Source of the DNA: Lutibacter agarilyticus
Lineage (GTDB): Bacteria; Bacteroidota; Bacteroidia; Flavobacteriales; Flavobacteriaceae
Assembly (NCBI RefSeq): GCF_900188235.1
Contig: NZ_FZNT01000008.1
Span: 62,001 to 126,000 of the forward strand
DNA: 64,000 nucleotides
Reading direction: 5' to 3'
The notes under the pieces were generated by a model. That model did not search any database. It was given only the letters and a program-made list of their open reading frames with translations, and had not been told where the DNA came from. The translations under genes were made by a program, and so were the position numbers. Shown in pieces: positions 7,692 to 18,380 of the stretch (positions are counted from its first letter, which is position 1; each line of letters begins with the position of its first letter).

Positions 7692-8414
7692 CTACTTTTT
7701 AGTGCACACAACTTGGTTGTTGTACTTTAAATTTATTAACGTGTAATTGTCTATTGAATGATCTGCCATTGTTTTACTAAAAAATGAATTTAGGTTTTTA
7801 AACTTCAATTTTAGATTTTCAATTTTCCCTAATTCAATTTTTTGACCACCAATTCTGGTACTTAAAACAAACTCATTATTCCTTGTTTTTTGAATTCCAA
7901 TTATTTGCTTTTTCAAAAATTCATCATTTAAAATTTTCGTAACTAACAAATAAATTTGAGTATTATCTTCTTCATTTACATCGCCAGAAATTAATAAAAC
8001 TCTAGCTGAGTAATTCTTCGATAAAGGCATTTTTTTTGCCTGTTTATCAATATAATAACTTTCTGTACCTGATATAACTCTTGCAATAGGTGTTCGCTGT
8101 TTCACTACCGTTTTCAGCAAACCATCAACCGTTAAAAAAACTGAAGCGTTTTCTACCATGGGGTGCGATAAAACGTTGGCTTCTAATTTATGTAAATCTA
8201 TAACAGTTTTCGACTCATTTTTAACCGTCTTGCCATTTTGTATTAACAATTTATTAACCATTTCATAATCCATAAAAAGGCTATTTCCCCCTTCAAATTC
8301 AATGCTAATATCACGCACTGTTTTACTGTCGTTTTTCACGTGTGAAAACCCAACAAGAAACATTACTGAGACCAGTAACAGCAAGCCCTTTATAAAAATC
8401 CAATTAATTTTCAA
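7692..8414 (-). CDS. ftsQ: Cell division protein FtsQ
   Basis: A 240-residue bitopic membrane protein. One N-terminal membrane segment (about 6-24, WIFIKGLLLLVSVMFLVGF) is followed by a POTRA-like region (VRDISIEFEGGNSLFMDYEMV, VENASVFLTVDGLLKTVVKQRTPIARV) and a weakly conserved beta domain. FtsQ links the Z-ring to the FtsW/FtsI synthase. Identification rests on POTRA character and on its place between murC and ftsA. It overlaps murC by 11 bp, suggesting translational coupling. Confidence 0.88.
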   Translation of the reverse strand: MKINWIFIKGLLLLVSVMFLVGFSHVKNDSKTVRDISIEFEGGNSLFMDYEMVNKLLIQNGKTVKNESKTVIDLHKLEANVLSHPMVENASVFLTVDGLLKTVVKQRTPIARVISGTESYYIDKQAKKMPLSKNYSARVLLISGDVNEEDNTQIYLLVTKILNDEFLKKQIIGIQKTRNNEFVLSTRIGGQKIELGKIENLKLKFKNLNSFFSKTMADHSIDNYTLINLKYNNQVVCTKK

Positions 8415-9750
8415 CTGTCAATTTATTTTTAATATTATCTACTAATTCTCCTATATCTCCAGCGCCAATTATCACAATAATTTGCGCATCAGATTTTAAA
8501 ATATTTTCAACTAAATTTTCTTTGGTTGAAATTTGTTTCTTTTTGGCGGAAATTTTACCCAATAACCATTCTGAAGTTACCCCTTCAATAGGCAATTCTC
8601 TCGCCGGATAAATGTCTAATAAGATCAATTCATCAAACTTTGAAAGTGCCGAGGCAAAATCATCTACAAAATCCTTTGTTCTACTGTATAAATGCGGTTG
8701 AAAAACACCCAACACCTTTTTTGAAGGATACATTTCATTCACCGAACTTATCACTGCATTTATTTCGGTTGGATGATGCGCATAATCATCAATCAATACT
8801 AAATTTTCTGTTTTTATTTTATAGGAAAAACGTCTTTTAATTCCTTTGAAGGATCGTAAAGCTTTAGCAATGACAGGTAATGAAACACCATAACTATTTG
8901 CCATTGCTAAAGCTGCCACTGCATTTAGCACATTATGTTTTCCTGGTAAATTTATTTGTACATTTTCTATGGTTTCTGTTGGAGTTTTTACGTTAAAAGT
9001 ATAAGCTCCATCTTCAATTTTAATGGATGAAGCATCAAAATCTGCTTGCTCTTCAATACCATAAGTTAAACCACTAATTGACAATCCTTTTTTAACAATT
9101 AAGGTGTCCGAAACTTTTACTGCAAAATCTCTAAACGACTGCTCCAACTTGGAATGTTCGCCATAAATATCTAAATGATCAGCATCCATTGAAGTGATAC
9201 AAGCAATATTTGGCGACAATTTTAAAAATGAACGATCAAATTCATCAGCTTCTACTACCGAAACTTCATTGCCACCTAAAATTAAATTAGAGTTGTAATT
9301 TTCTGAAATCCCACCTAAAAAAGAAGTCGCATTTACACCAGCTTCCTCTAAAATATGACCTAATATGGTTGAAGTTGTTGTTTTACCGTGCGTTCCTGAC
9401 ACAGCCAAACAAAACGTTTTTTCAGTAATTTCTCCTAAAATTTCAGATCGTTTTAAAACCTTGAAATTGTGATCTAAAAAATAATTTAATTCTGAATGAT
9501 TTTTAGGAACAGCAGGTGTATAAATTACAAGGGCATTTTGATTGTCTTTAAAATCTGAACCAATTAAACCTACTGAATCTTCAAAATGAATTGCAATACC
9601 TATATCTTCAAGAGTTTTGGTGATAATTGTAGGTGCTTTATCATACCCAGCAACATTTTTACCATTGCTTTTAAAATAGCGTGCAACAGCACTCATTCCG
9701 ATACCTCCAATACCAATAAAATAAACGTTATGTATACTATCTAAATTCAA
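8404..9750 (-). CDS. murC: UDP-N-acetylmuramate--L-alanine ligase MurC
   Basis: An ATP-dependent ligase adding L-Ala to UDP-MurNAc in the cytoplasm. It has 448 residues, the normal family length. The N-terminal Rossmann motif FIGIGGIGMSAVARYF (about 11-26), the Mur ATPase P-loop SGTHGKTTTSTI (about 118-129), EADEFDRSF and the C-terminal DDYAHHPTEI block are all present. The gene overlaps ftsQ by 11 bp and follows murG by 5 bp. Confidence 0.97.
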   Translation of the reverse strand: MNLDSIHNVYFIGIGGIGMSAVARYFKSNGKNVAGYDKAPTIITKTLEDIGIAIHFEDSVGLIGSDFKDNQNALVIYTPAVPKNHSELNYFLDHNFKVLKRSEILGEITEKTFCLAVSGTHGKTTTSTILGHILEEAGVNATSFLGGISENYNSNLILGGNEVSVVEADEFDRSFLKLSPNIACITSMDADHLDIYGEHSKLEQSFRDFAVKVSDTLIVKKGLSISGLTYGIEEQADFDASSIKIEDGAYTFNVKTPTETIENVQINLPGKHNVLNAVAALAMANSYGVSLPVIAKALRSFKGIKRRFSYKIKTENLVLIDDYAHHPTEINAVISSVNEMYPSKKVLGVFQPHLYSRTKDFVDDFASALSKFDELILLDIYPARELPIEGVTSEWLLGKISAKKKQISTKENLVENILKSDAQIIVIIGAGDIGELVDNIKNKLTVEN

Positions 9751-9755
9751 ATTCT

Positions 9756-10850
9756 TTAACTAATCATTAATTTTTCAATCTCTTTCACAATATCTTTTGT
9801 TGCATTTGGCAATGCTAATTTTTTAATGTTTTCACTGAGTTTCAACTGTAATTCTTCATTGGCAATTAACTCAGAAAACATGGCTTGAAATAGTTCTATT
9901 TCAGATTCCTTCAACAATAAAGCAGCATCTTTAGAGACAACTGACAAGGCATTTTTTGTTTGATGATCCTCAGCTACATTTGGCGATGGAATAAAAATAA
10001 CCGGCTTACCTACAATACACAATTCTGAAATTGAACTTGCCCCAGCTCTGCTAATTAAAACATCAGCAGCTGCATAAGTAAAATCCATCCTATTTAAAAA
10101 TGCAAAAGTTTGAACACCTTCTAAGTTGTCATATTTTTTAAACTCTTCATAATACAACTTCCCCGTTTGCCAAATTACTTGAATACCCAATTCAACCAGC
10201 CAATTAATATGTTTTTCAACTAAATTATTTACAGCTCTTGCACCTAAACTTCCACCTATAATTACCAAGGTTTTCTTAGCAATATCTAACTTGAAAAATT
10301 CAAGCGCTTCAGTTCGCTTCTCTTCAATATTTAATAAATCCTGACGTACAGGATTCCCTGTTTTTACAATTTTTTCAGCAGGAAAAAAGCGTTCTAAACC
10401 ATCATAGGCTACACAAATTTTATCTGCTCTTTTACTTAATAATTTATTGGTTATTCCCGGATACGAATTTTGCTCTTGTATCAAGGTTTTTACACCTCTT
10501 CTGCTTGCAGCATACAATGTTGGCCCGCTTGCAAAACCACCTGTACCAATAACCACATTTGGCTTAAATTTTTTAACAACTTTATATGCATTCCACAAAC
10601 TACTTAAGAGTTTAAAAGGAAACGACAGGTTTTTTAAAGTTAACTGACGTTGTAATCCTGAAATCCACAAACCTTCAATTGCGTAACCCGCCTGAGGCAC
10701 TTTTTCCATTTCCATTTTATCCTTTGCACCCACAAATAAGAAATTAGCCGAAGGGTATTTCGCCTTCAACTCATTCGCAATAGAAATCGCCGGATAAATA
10801 TGTCCGCCTGTTCCACCGCCACTTAATATAATATTAACCGATTGTTTCAT
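9756..10850 (-). CDS. murG: UDP-GlcNAc:lipid I N-acetylglucosaminyltransferase MurG
   Basis: A GT28-type transferase that adds GlcNAc to lipid I at the inner face of the membrane, giving lipid II. The N-terminal loop [15 protein letters not shown], the second glycine loop [17 protein letters not shown] and the C-terminal donor-site block [11 protein letters not shown] are intact. The start is set at the Met three codons inside the longest frame (10850 rather than 10859), because [13 protein letters not shown] matches the usual short lead. Either start overlaps the end of ftsW. Confidence 0.95.
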   Translation of the reverse strand: MKQSVNIILSGGGTGGHIYPAISIANELKAKYPSANFLFVGAKDKMEMEKVPQAGYAIEGLWISGLQRQLTLKNLSFPFKLLSSLWNAYKVVKKFKPNVVIGTGGFASGPTLYAASRRGVKTLIQEQNSYPGITNKLLSKRADKICVAYDGLERFFPAEKIVKTGNPVRQDLLNIEEKRTEALEFFKLDIAKKTLVIIGGSLGARAVNNLVEKHINWLVELGIQVIWQTGKLYYEEFKKYDNLEGVQTFAFLNRMDFTYAAADVLISRAGASSISELCIVGKPVIFIPSPNVAEDHQTKNALSVVSKDAALLLKESEIELFQAMFSELIANEELQLKLSENIKKLALPNATKDIVKEIEKLMIS

Positions 10851-12024
10851 GCAGTACATTTAAAGGGTTTTCATCGTTAATTTCGCGATCCGTTTTTTCT
10901 TTGTTTGCGGTAACACTTAAAATAATTCCAATAGCAATACAAGTCATCCAAATTGAAGTACCTCCACTACTAATTAGCGGCAAGGTTTGACCTGTAACAG
11001 GAAATAAATTAACCGCTACTGCCATATTTATCATGGCTCTAAAAATTATAGGTAAACCAACACCTATGACTAGTAATGTGGCAAATATGCTTGTTGCTTT
11101 TTTTGCTGCAATTAAAATTCTGATCAATAAAAACAGGTAAAAGAAAATTAAGGTTCCTGCACCTATAAGCCCGAATTCTTCCACAACAATTGCAAATATA
11201 AAATCGGAAGAAGATTGTGGTAAAAAGTTTTTTTGAACACTCTTACCTGGACCTCTCCCCTTAATTCCTCCACTTGCAATGGCTATTTTAGCTTTTTCAA
11301 CTTGATACCCCTCTTGGGCATTTTTATCGGAGAAATTTTCAATCCTACTTATCCATGTATCAACTCTATTTGGCATGGCATTCGGAAATGCCTTTGCAGT
11401 AAGCACAAATAGAGTTAATGCAAATACACCTATCCCCACAACAGATGCTAAATATTTCCATGGATAACCGCCAATAAAGCATATTAATAACACCATTGAA
11501 AAAATGATGGCGGTGGTTGAAAAGTTTGCTGGTAAAATGAACATTAAAGTTACCGCTACTGGCAACCATAATTGGAATATACTTTCTTTAAAAATAATTA
11601 CTTTTTCTTTATTTCGTGCTAAATACCTGGCAACATAGACCATTAAAACCAAGGCTGCCAAGGTTGAAGTTTGGAAACCAATACCAATTACTGGAATTTG
11701 GATCCACCTACTTGCATTTGCACCTCCAATGGTGGTTCCTTGCGAAAGTGTGTAAATTAACAAGACAATAACTAGCGGTAAAGCTAATACAGAACCTCCA
11801 CTAAAATACCTAAAAGGAACTTTGTGAACTGCGTAAATAATAAAAAAACCACAGAACAATAAAAAAGCATGCTTAAATAAATGATAGGTAGTGGTACCAT
11901 TATTGGCTACATAAACCAAATTGGTACTTGCACTGTAAACCGGCAAAAAGGACAAGATTGCTAAAATTGTAACAATTGCCCAAATAGCACGATCACCTTC
12001 AATATTTTTAAGTAGGCGTTTCAT
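10834..12024 (-). CDS. ftsW: SEDS-family peptidoglycan polymerase FtsW
   Basis: A polytopic membrane protein of 396 residues with about ten hydrophobic segments. The SEDS signatures are visible: [20 protein letters not shown], the long loop with [12 protein letters not shown] and [34 protein letters not shown], and [14 protein letters not shown] near the C-terminus. It polymerises lipid II into septal glycan together with FtsI. Position between murD and murG, rather than beside a mrd cluster, favours FtsW over RodA. It starts directly after the murD stop codon. Confidence 0.95.
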   Translation of the reverse strand: MKRLLKNIEGDRAIWAIVTILAILSFLPVYSASTNLVYVANNGTTTYHLFKHAFLLFCGFFIIYAVHKVPFRYFSGGSVLALPLVIVLLIYTLSQGTTIGGANASRWIQIPVIGIGFQTSTLAALVLMVYVARYLARNKEKVIIFKESIFQLWLPVAVTLMFILPANFSTTAIIFSMVLLICFIGGYPWKYLASVVGIGVFALTLFVLTAKAFPNAMPNRVDTWISRIENFSDKNAQEGYQVEKAKIAIASGGIKGRGPGKSVQKNFLPQSSSDFIFAIVVEEFGLIGAGTLIFFYLFLLIRILIAAKKATSIFATLLVIGVGLPIIFRAMINMAVAVNLFPVTGQTLPLISSGGTSIWMTCIAIGIILSVTANKEKTDREINDENPLNVLHETIG

Positions 12025-13359
12025 TTATAATTCTCTAACAGCTTGTTTAAATTTATTACCTCTATCTTCATAACTTTCAAACAAATCGAAACTTGCACAA
12101 GCAGGAGACAACAAAACAGTATCTCCTTTCTCTGCAATTTTATAAGCAACTTTTGTTGCTTCTTCAGCCCCAGCAGTTTCAACAATTAAATCGACCACAT
12201 TGTAAAAAGTCTGCATGATTTTTTGATTGTCAACACCTAAACAAACAATTGCTTTTACCTTTTCTCTTACCAAAGGCATTAAATCTAAATAGTCATTTCC
12301 TTTATCAACACCACCAACAATCCAAACTGTAGGAGTTTGCATGCTATCTAATGCGTAGTAAGTAGCATTTACGTTAGTTGCTTTAGAATCGTTTATGTAT
12401 TGAACACCATTAATTTTTAGCACAGGCTCCAATCTATGAGCTGCTCCTTCAAAATCTTCAAGGCTCTCTCTAATCGTATCTTTTCTAACTTTTAATAAAG
12501 TTGCTGCCATAGCTGCTGCCATGGCATTTTTTGTATTGTGATTCCCTTTTACCGCTAAAGTTTTAGTCTTCATTATTTCTATCTCTGTATTATATTTTAT
12601 GAATATCTTATTATCTTTTATGTACGCCCCTTGCTCCACTTCATTTCTTAATGAAAAAGGCAACAAAGTAGCTTTTACTTTATTATTTTTTAACCAACTT
12701 GCAATCACCTCATCGTCAGCATCATAAATTAAAAAATCATCTTCCGTTTGATTTTTAGTAATTCTAAATTTTGACTCAACATAGTTTTCAAACTTATAAT
12801 TGTACCTATCTAAATGATCTGGCGTAATATTGGTTATTATGGCAATATGCGGTGCAAAATCTTCAATACCATCTAATTGAAAACTACTTAATTCCAATAC
12901 TTGTATATCGAAATCACTTTCTGCAACTTGCTGCGCAAAACTATCGCCAATATTCCCTCCCATTCCAACATTTAAATTCGCCTTTTTCAAAATATGATTT
13001 ACCAACATTGTTGTAGTTGTTTTACCATTTGAACCAGTAACACCAACAATTACACTCTTCGAAAATTTTGACGCAAATTCAATTTCTGAAATTACCGAAA
13101 TACCCTTTTCTTTCAATTCCGTTACTAAGGGAACTGAATCGGGTATTCCCGGACTTTTCATTACAATATCTGCGTCTATTATTTCAGCTATTGTATGTTT
13201 TTCTTCTTCAAAAGAAATTCCATTATTTAAAAGAACTTTTTTATATTTTTCTGCAATTGCTCCTTTATCAGAAACAAAAACAGTGTACCCTTTTTGTTTT
13301 CCAAGTATCGCTGTGCCAACACCACTTTCTCCTGCGCCTAATACAACTAACTTTTTCAT
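12025..13359 (-). CDS. murD: UDP-N-acetylmuramoylalanine--D-glutamate ligase MurD
   Basis: A cytoplasmic Mur ligase adding D-Glu. In its 444 residues are the Rossmann-like start VVLGAGESGVGTAILG, the P-loop GVTGSNGKTTTTMLV (about 109-123), ITPDHLDRY and NDSKATNVNATYYAL. The stop codon directly abuts the ftsW start, and the gene itself directly follows mraY. This spacing indicates one transcript. Confidence 0.97.
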   Translation of the reverse strand: MKKLVVLGAGESGVGTAILGKQKGYTVFVSDKGAIAEKYKKVLLNNGISFEEEKHTIAEIIDADIVMKSPGIPDSVPLVTELKEKGISVISEIEFASKFSKSVIVGVTGSNGKTTTTMLVNHILKKANLNVGMGGNIGDSFAQQVAESDFDIQVLELSSFQLDGIEDFAPHIAIITNITPDHLDRYNYKFENYVESKFRITKNQTEDDFLIYDADDEVIASWLKNNKVKATLLPFSLRNEVEQGAYIKDNKIFIKYNTEIEIMKTKTLAVKGNHNTKNAMAAAMAATLLKVRKDTIRESLEDFEGAAHRLEPVLKINGVQYINDSKATNVNATYYALDSMQTPTVWIVGGVDKGNDYLDLMPLVREKVKAIVCLGVDNQKIMQTFYNVVDLIVETAGAEEATKVAYKIAEKGDTVLLSPACASFDLFESYEDRGNKFKQAVREL

Positions 13360-14586
13360 TTATCGCAACTTTAATGTTACAATGGTTAATACTGCCAACA
13401 TAATACCCACAATCCAAAATCTGGTTACAATTTTACTTTCGTGATAACCTGATTTTTGATAGTGATGATGCAATGGTGACATTTTAAATATGCGTTTTCC
13501 TTCTCCGAATTTCTTTTTGGTGTATTTGAAATAACTTACCTGTAAAATCACCGATAGATTTTCAACTAAAAATACGCCTGCCAAAATTGGAATCAACAAT
13601 TCTTTTCGAACTGAAATAGCTAAAACAGCAATAATACCTCCAATTGTTAAACTTCCTGTATCACCCATAAATACCTGAGCAGGGTATGTATTATACCATA
13701 GAAATCCAATTAATGCACCTACAAATGCTGAAATAAAGATGGTCATTTCACCTGAATTTGGAATGTACATGACATCTAAGTAATTTGCGAAAATAATATT
13801 TCCAGAAACCCAGGCAAACACCCCTAATGTTAGTACAATTATCGCCGAAGAACCAGCAGCTAATCCATCAATACCATCAGTTAAATTTGCTCCATTTGAA
13901 ACCGCTGTAATAATAAAAATTACGATTGGTATAAAAATAATCCACGCGTATCCTCTAAGCCCGTCACCAAATAAATCTAATACCGCAGCATAATCTAATT
14001 CGTTATCTTTTAAAAATGGAATGGTGGTTTTTGTTGATTTCACTTCATCTGCAAATAGTTTCGTTCTTCCATTTTCTGTAACCACTTCAACACCTTGAGG
14101 TAGCTTTTCTTTCATAGTAACCGCAGGATGAAAATACAGCATAGACCCCACAAAAATTCCCAAAGTAATTTGACCTAAAACTTTAAAACGACCTTTTAAG
14201 CCATCTTTATCATTTTTGAAAATTTTAATATAATCATCAATAAAACCAATGGCCCCCATCCAAAGTGTGGTAACTATTAAAATAATAATGTAAACGTTTT
14301 CAAGTTTGGTAAACAACAACACAGGAATTAAAGTTGCCAAAATTATAATAACACCTCCCATTGTTGGTGTACCAGCTTTTTCAACCTGACCCTGAAGTCC
14401 TAAATCACGCACCGATTCTCCAACTTGTTTTCGCTGTAAAAATGTGATGATTCGCTTTCCATAGATTGTTGAAATTAACAGCGAAAAAATAAAAGCTATT
14501 GCCGAACGAAACGAGATATACTGAAACAAACTTGCCCCAGGAATACTGTAATGATTTTCTAAATAGCTAAATAAATAATATAACAT
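13360..14586 (-). CDS. mraY: Phospho-MurNAc-pentapeptide transferase MraY
   Basis: An integral membrane enzyme that transfers phospho-MurNAc-pentapeptide to undecaprenyl phosphate, making lipid I. Family motifs are clear: [29 protein letters not shown] with the catalytic Asp pair, [24 protein letters not shown] and the MSPLHHHYQ loop. At 408 residues it is longer than E. coli MraY (360) because of a periplasmic insert near residues 155-205, which is usual in Bacteroidetes. It is followed without a gap by murD. Confidence 0.97.
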   Translation of the reverse strand: MLYYLFSYLENHYSIPGASLFQYISFRSAIAFIFSLLISTIYGKRIITFLQRKQVGESVRDLGLQGQVEKAGTPTMGGVIIILATLIPVLLFTKLENVYIIILIVTTLWMGAIGFIDDYIKIFKNDKDGLKGRFKVLGQITLGIFVGSMLYFHPAVTMKEKLPQGVEVVTENGRTKLFADEVKSTKTTIPFLKDNELDYAAVLDLFGDGLRGYAWIIFIPIVIFIITAVSNGANLTDGIDGLAAGSSAIIVLTLGVFAWVSGNIIFANYLDVMYIPNSGEMTIFISAFVGALIGFLWYNTYPAQVFMGDTGSLTIGGIIAVLAISVRKELLIPILAGVFLVENLSVILQVSYFKYTKKKFGEGKRIFKMSPLHHHYQKSGYHESKIVTRFWIVGIMLAVLTIVTLKLR

Positions 14587-14605
14587 TTTATGTACTTTCT
14601 ATAAC

Positions 14606-16054
14606 TTATAATAATTGTTTAATTTGCTTGTAATCGTCAAAATCAAATCGCTCTCCTTTTATCTCTTGATAGTTTTCATGCCCTTTTCCGGCTATTAAAA
14701 TAATATCACCCTTTTGTGCGAGTTTACTAGCCGTTTTAATTGCTTGCAAACGATCTAAAATAGACAACGTTTTCTTGAAATTTTGCGACTCAACACCCGC
14801 TTCAATTTCATTTAAAATTAGTTGCGGATCTTCATTTCTAGGGTTATCTGAAGTAAAAATCACTTGCGAACTTAATTGAGAAGCTATACGCCCCATAACA
14901 GGACGTTTAGCTTTATCTCGGTTACCTCCGCATCCCACAACGGTAATAATTTGTTCATTTCCTGTTCTAATATTATTAATGGTTTCTAGCACATTTTTTA
15001 AAGCATCTGGTGTATGTGCGTAATCTACAATAGCAGTTACTCCACCTTCTGAAATAAAATGTTGAAACCTGCCACTTACACTTTCTAACTCACTAATAAT
15101 GGTTAAAGCCTCCGTATTTTCTAAGCCCAACAAAGTTGAAACTCCGTAAACAGCTGCTAAATTATAAGCATTAAAACTTCCTATTAATTTTGTCCAAACT
15201 TCATTTCCATTAATATTCAACAACAAGCCTTCAAACTGATTTTCTAAAACTTTCACTTTAAAATCGGCCATTGTTTTTAAAGCGTATGTATATTGTTTTG
15301 CCTTTGTATTTTGAAGCATTACCGAGCCATTTTTATCATCAACATTTACCAATGCAAAAGCTGTTTTTGGCAATGAATCAAAAAATGATTTTTTCACATC
15401 TCTATATTCCTTAAATGTGTTGTGATAATCTAAATGGTCATGTGTTAAATTCGTAAAAACTCCACCTTCAAAATGCAAACCTGCAGTTCGTTTTTGATCA
15501 ATTCCGTGAGAACTAACCTCCATAAAACAATAGGCAACACCAGCTTCAACCATTTCATTCAGATATTGATTAATAACTACTGAATTAGGTGTTGTATGCG
15601 TAGCTTTATATACTTTTTTATCTACTAAATTTTTTACTGTTGAAAGCAAACCAGTTTTATAACCTGCTTTTTGAAATAACTGATATAATAAAGTAACAAT
15701 AGTTGTTTTTCCATTTGTACCGGTAACTCCAACCAATTTTAATTTTGAAGAAGGATTATTATAAAAATTAGCAGCCATAATTGCCAAAGCCTCATCTGCA
15801 TCTTCAACTTTAATATAGCTTACTTCATTTATTAATTCCTTAGGAAACTCTTCACAAACCACCACCGAGGCACCTAGTTCAATTGCTTTATCAATAAATT
15901 GATGTCCGTCAAAAACCAACCCTTTTTGAGCTACAAACAATGCATCTAACCCAACTTTTCTTGAATCAAATTCTATTGCATTCACAAAACGATCTATACT
16001 ACCTTTTACCGCAGTAACAGCAACCTTATACAATATGTCTTTAACTAATTTCAA
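14606..16054 (-). CDS. murE: UDP-MurNAc-tripeptide synthetase MurE (meso-DAP adding)
   Basis: A Mur ligase adding the third amino acid. In 482 residues it shows the P-loop GVTGTNGKTTIVTLLY (about 108-123), HTTPNS, SSHGIDQKR, NLTHDHLDYH and the DNPRNEDP motif near residue 405. DNPR is the signature of meso-diaminopimelate specificity, so the peptidoglycan is predicted to be DAP-type. It starts directly after the ftsI stop codon. Confidence 0.96.
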   Translation of the reverse strand: MKLVKDILYKVAVTAVKGSIDRFVNAIEFDSRKVGLDALFVAQKGLVFDGHQFIDKAIELGASVVVCEEFPKELINEVSYIKVEDADEALAIMAANFYNNPSSKLKLVGVTGTNGKTTIVTLLYQLFQKAGYKTGLLSTVKNLVDKKVYKATHTTPNSVVINQYLNEMVEAGVAYCFMEVSSHGIDQKRTAGLHFEGGVFTNLTHDHLDYHNTFKEYRDVKKSFFDSLPKTAFALVNVDDKNGSVMLQNTKAKQYTYALKTMADFKVKVLENQFEGLLLNINGNEVWTKLIGSFNAYNLAAVYGVSTLLGLENTEALTIISELESVSGRFQHFISEGGVTAIVDYAHTPDALKNVLETINNIRTGNEQIITVVGCGGNRDKAKRPVMGRIASQLSSQVIFTSDNPRNEDPQLILNEIEAGVESQNFKKTLSILDRLQAIKTASKLAQKGDIILIAGKGHENYQEIKGERFDFDDYKQIKQLL

Positions 16055-18046
16055 TTAAACTAACTTTATAAAAATGGTTGATCCTTTTACTAATTTTTCA
16101 CCTTCACTTAAAGATTGCTCTACAACTTTCCCGTTACCTTCAACTTGCACTTTCAATCCTAAATTTTCAAGTATAGAAATCGCGTCCATAGCTGCCATTC
16201 CTTTTAAATTTGGGATTGACTTCAACTCTATATCTGACAACTTATTATACTTGTTAAAATTCTTATCAACACTTTCAAATTCTGGCACTTTATTCTCTGC
16301 TAAATTTATTTCGTGATTTGATGTATAAATTTTTTGAGCAATATCTTTAAACACAGGTCCTGAAACATCTGCCCCATAATACCCTACAGTTTTATCTGGT
16401 TTATGAATGACAACAATGCATGAATACTTAGGGTTTTCCGCAGGAAAATAACCTGTAAACGATGAAATGTATTTTTTATTTTTTACCCACTCTTGATAAT
16501 TTCCATATTCAGTTCTTGCTGTACCTGTTTTACCTGCCATAGAGAAATTTTCTTCATACAAACTTCTTCCAGTACCTCTAAAAACTACATTTTTTAATAT
16601 TTCCTGAACTTTTCCTATTGTTTTTTCAGAACATATTTTAGGGTTTATTACTACTTTATCAAATTTCTGAACATGCTTATCATAAGATCTTATCTCCTTC
16701 ACAAAACTGGGTTTTACCATCTCTCCATTATTTGCAATAGCATTATAAAATGTCAATGTTTGCAAAGGTGTTAGCTTTAAGTTATACCCATAAGCGATAG
16801 AAGGCAATGCATTTTTACTCCAAATTTCATGCCCAGGACTAGGTATTAGAGGCGCTCCTTCACCTTTAATAGGCAACCCTAATTTATTGTTTAGATTCAT
16901 CTTCAATAACGGATTGATAAATTCCTCAGGTTTTTCACCAAAATTCTCATCAATTAACCTTGCAAATGCAATGTTTGAAGACACTTCTAAAGCTCGTGCT
17001 GCAGAAATTTCCCCATAACCACCTCTTTTAGAATCACTAATATACCTTCCATGCATACGATAACGCCCTGTACCAGTATCAACTACGGTGCTTGTATCAA
17101 TTTTACCGGATTCCAATGCCACAACCATAGCCATTACTTTAAAAGCTGATCCTGGCTCATGAGATTCATATACCGCATAATTTCTTTTCTCGTAATATTT
17201 ACCCGCCTTACTTCTCCCTAAATTAGAAATCGCTTTCACCTCACCTGTTTTAGTTTCCATAACCACCACACAACCGTGTTCAGCCTTATAAAACTCCAAC
17301 TGTCTTAAAAGAGAATGATGCGCTATATCCTGTATATTTACATCAATAGTGGTTACAATATCTTTTCCGTTTACCGGTTCTTTTTCATTGTTATCATTGA
17401 TAGGCTTCCACTGTCCTTTGGCTATTTTCTGCTTCAACCTAACGCCATTAACCCCCGTTAAATAACTACGGTAAGCACCTTCAATACCCGGAGCACCTCT
17501 ATAATCGTCGTACCCTATTGTTCTTTCAGCTACTTTATCTAAAGGATGCGCTCTTACCGTTGTTTGCTCTGCAATAAATCCACCTTTATACACACCCAAA
17601 TTAAAAATTGGAAACTTTTTTATTTTCACATAATCTGTGTACCCAACATTTCTAGCTATAAATAAATAGCGACTCTTTTTACTTTTACCTCTTCTTAATT
17701 TGGTTTCCCATTTTGAAGCTGAATTTCCAAACATTTTTGAAAGTTCTTTTGAAAGTCCTTTCACATTTTTCTCAAACACATCACCATTTACCGTCACCAA
17801 ATCCATTCTTATCTCATATTGAGACATAGAGGTTGCCAACAAACTTCCGTCAGCCGAAAAAACACTTCCTTTATTTGCATGAATTGTATCCGTACGAATG
17901 GTCAACTGCTCTGATAAACCTCTATACCTGTCACCTTCTACAAATTGAATATTAACCAACTGAGCAGCTATTGCTATGAAAAACACAACAATAAAAAGCA
18001 ATACAAAATTTAATCTATTTAGTATGTTTTTTTTAGTTACAGCCAA
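16055..18046 (-). CDS. ftsI: Septal peptidoglycan transpeptidase FtsI (PBP3-type, with PASTA)
   Basis: A class B penicillin-binding protein. One N-terminal membrane helix (about 12-33) is followed by a dimerisation or pedestal domain and the transpeptidase domain with S300-A-F-K303, S356-S-N and K506-T-G-T. A C-terminal PASTA-like domain (about 608-663, IPNLKGMAAMDAISILENLGL) is unusual for Gram-negative FtsI but common in Bacteroidetes. It cross-links septal glycan made by FtsW. It is 7 bp downstream of ftsL. Confidence 0.96.
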   Translation of the reverse strand: MAVTKKNILNRLNFVLLFIVVFFIAIAAQLVNIQFVEGDRYRGLSEQLTIRTDTIHANKGSVFSADGSLLATSMSQYEIRMDLVTVNGDVFEKNVKGLSKELSKMFGNSASKWETKLRRGKSKKSRYLFIARNVGYTDYVKIKKFPIFNLGVYKGGFIAEQTTVRAHPLDKVAERTIGYDDYRGAPGIEGAYRSYLTGVNGVRLKQKIAKGQWKPINDNNEKEPVNGKDIVTTIDVNIQDIAHHSLLRQLEFYKAEHGCVVVMETKTGEVKAISNLGRSKAGKYYEKRNYAVYESHEPGSAFKVMAMVVALESGKIDTSTVVDTGTGRYRMHGRYISDSKRGGYGEISAARALEVSSNIAFARLIDENFGEKPEEFINPLLKMNLNNKLGLPIKGEGAPLIPSPGHEIWSKNALPSIAYGYNLKLTPLQTLTFYNAIANNGEMVKPSFVKEIRSYDKHVQKFDKVVINPKICSEKTIGKVQEILKNVVFRGTGRSLYEENFSMAGKTGTARTEYGNYQEWVKNKKYISSFTGYFPAENPKYSCIVVIHKPDKTVGYYGADVSGPVFKDIAQKIYTSNHEINLAENKVPEFESVDKNFNKYNKLSDIELKSIPNLKGMAAMDAISILENLGLKVQVEGNGKVVEQSLSEGEKLVKGSTIFIKLV

Positions 18047-18053
18047 GTTGAAT

Positions 18054-18380
18054 TTATTTTTTTGAAATTACCTTAATTACTTTCGGAGGCGTTTCACTAG
18101 GTTTCAACCCCATTTCAACAACCTTATATCTTATGGACGATTCTAATTTCATTTTCATAGAAATAGACCTTAAATCGACAAAATGAGCCCTCAGCTCTTT
18201 TACCTCTTTATTTAACTTTGCTATTTCCATTACTTTTTTATCAGAACCATGAGCACTGGCAATCATCAACAACATTAGCAATACTATAAATGAAATAAAA
18301 CCCCAATTACTTAAGGAATCATCACTTATTAAAAATTTACCTTTTAATATGTTAAATATGCGCTCTTTTATTTTTGCCAT
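18054..18380 (-). CDS. ftsL: FtsL-like division protein
   Basis: A 108-residue protein with one central membrane segment (about 26-45, WGFISFIVLLMLLMIASAH) followed by a heptad-like coiled coil (VMEIAKLNKEVKELRAHFVDLRS) and a short tail. This is the layout of FtsL, which bridges FtsQ/FtsB and the FtsWI synthase. Sequence identity in this family is low. The call rests on topology and on the position between rsmH and ftsI. It directly follows rsmH. Confidence 0.85.
   Translation of the reverse strand: MAKIKERIFNILKGKFLISDDSLSNWGFISFIVLLMLLMIASAHGSDKKVMEIAKLNKEVKELRAHFVDLRSISMKMKLESSIRYKVVEMGLKPSETPPKVIKVISKK

Noticed and set aside
10834-10859. The murG start at 10859 (MYCMKQ)
   Set aside because: Possible, but the Met at 10850 gives the usual short lead to the GGGTGGH loop; neither site has a distinct ribosome binding sequence, so the choice is not firm.
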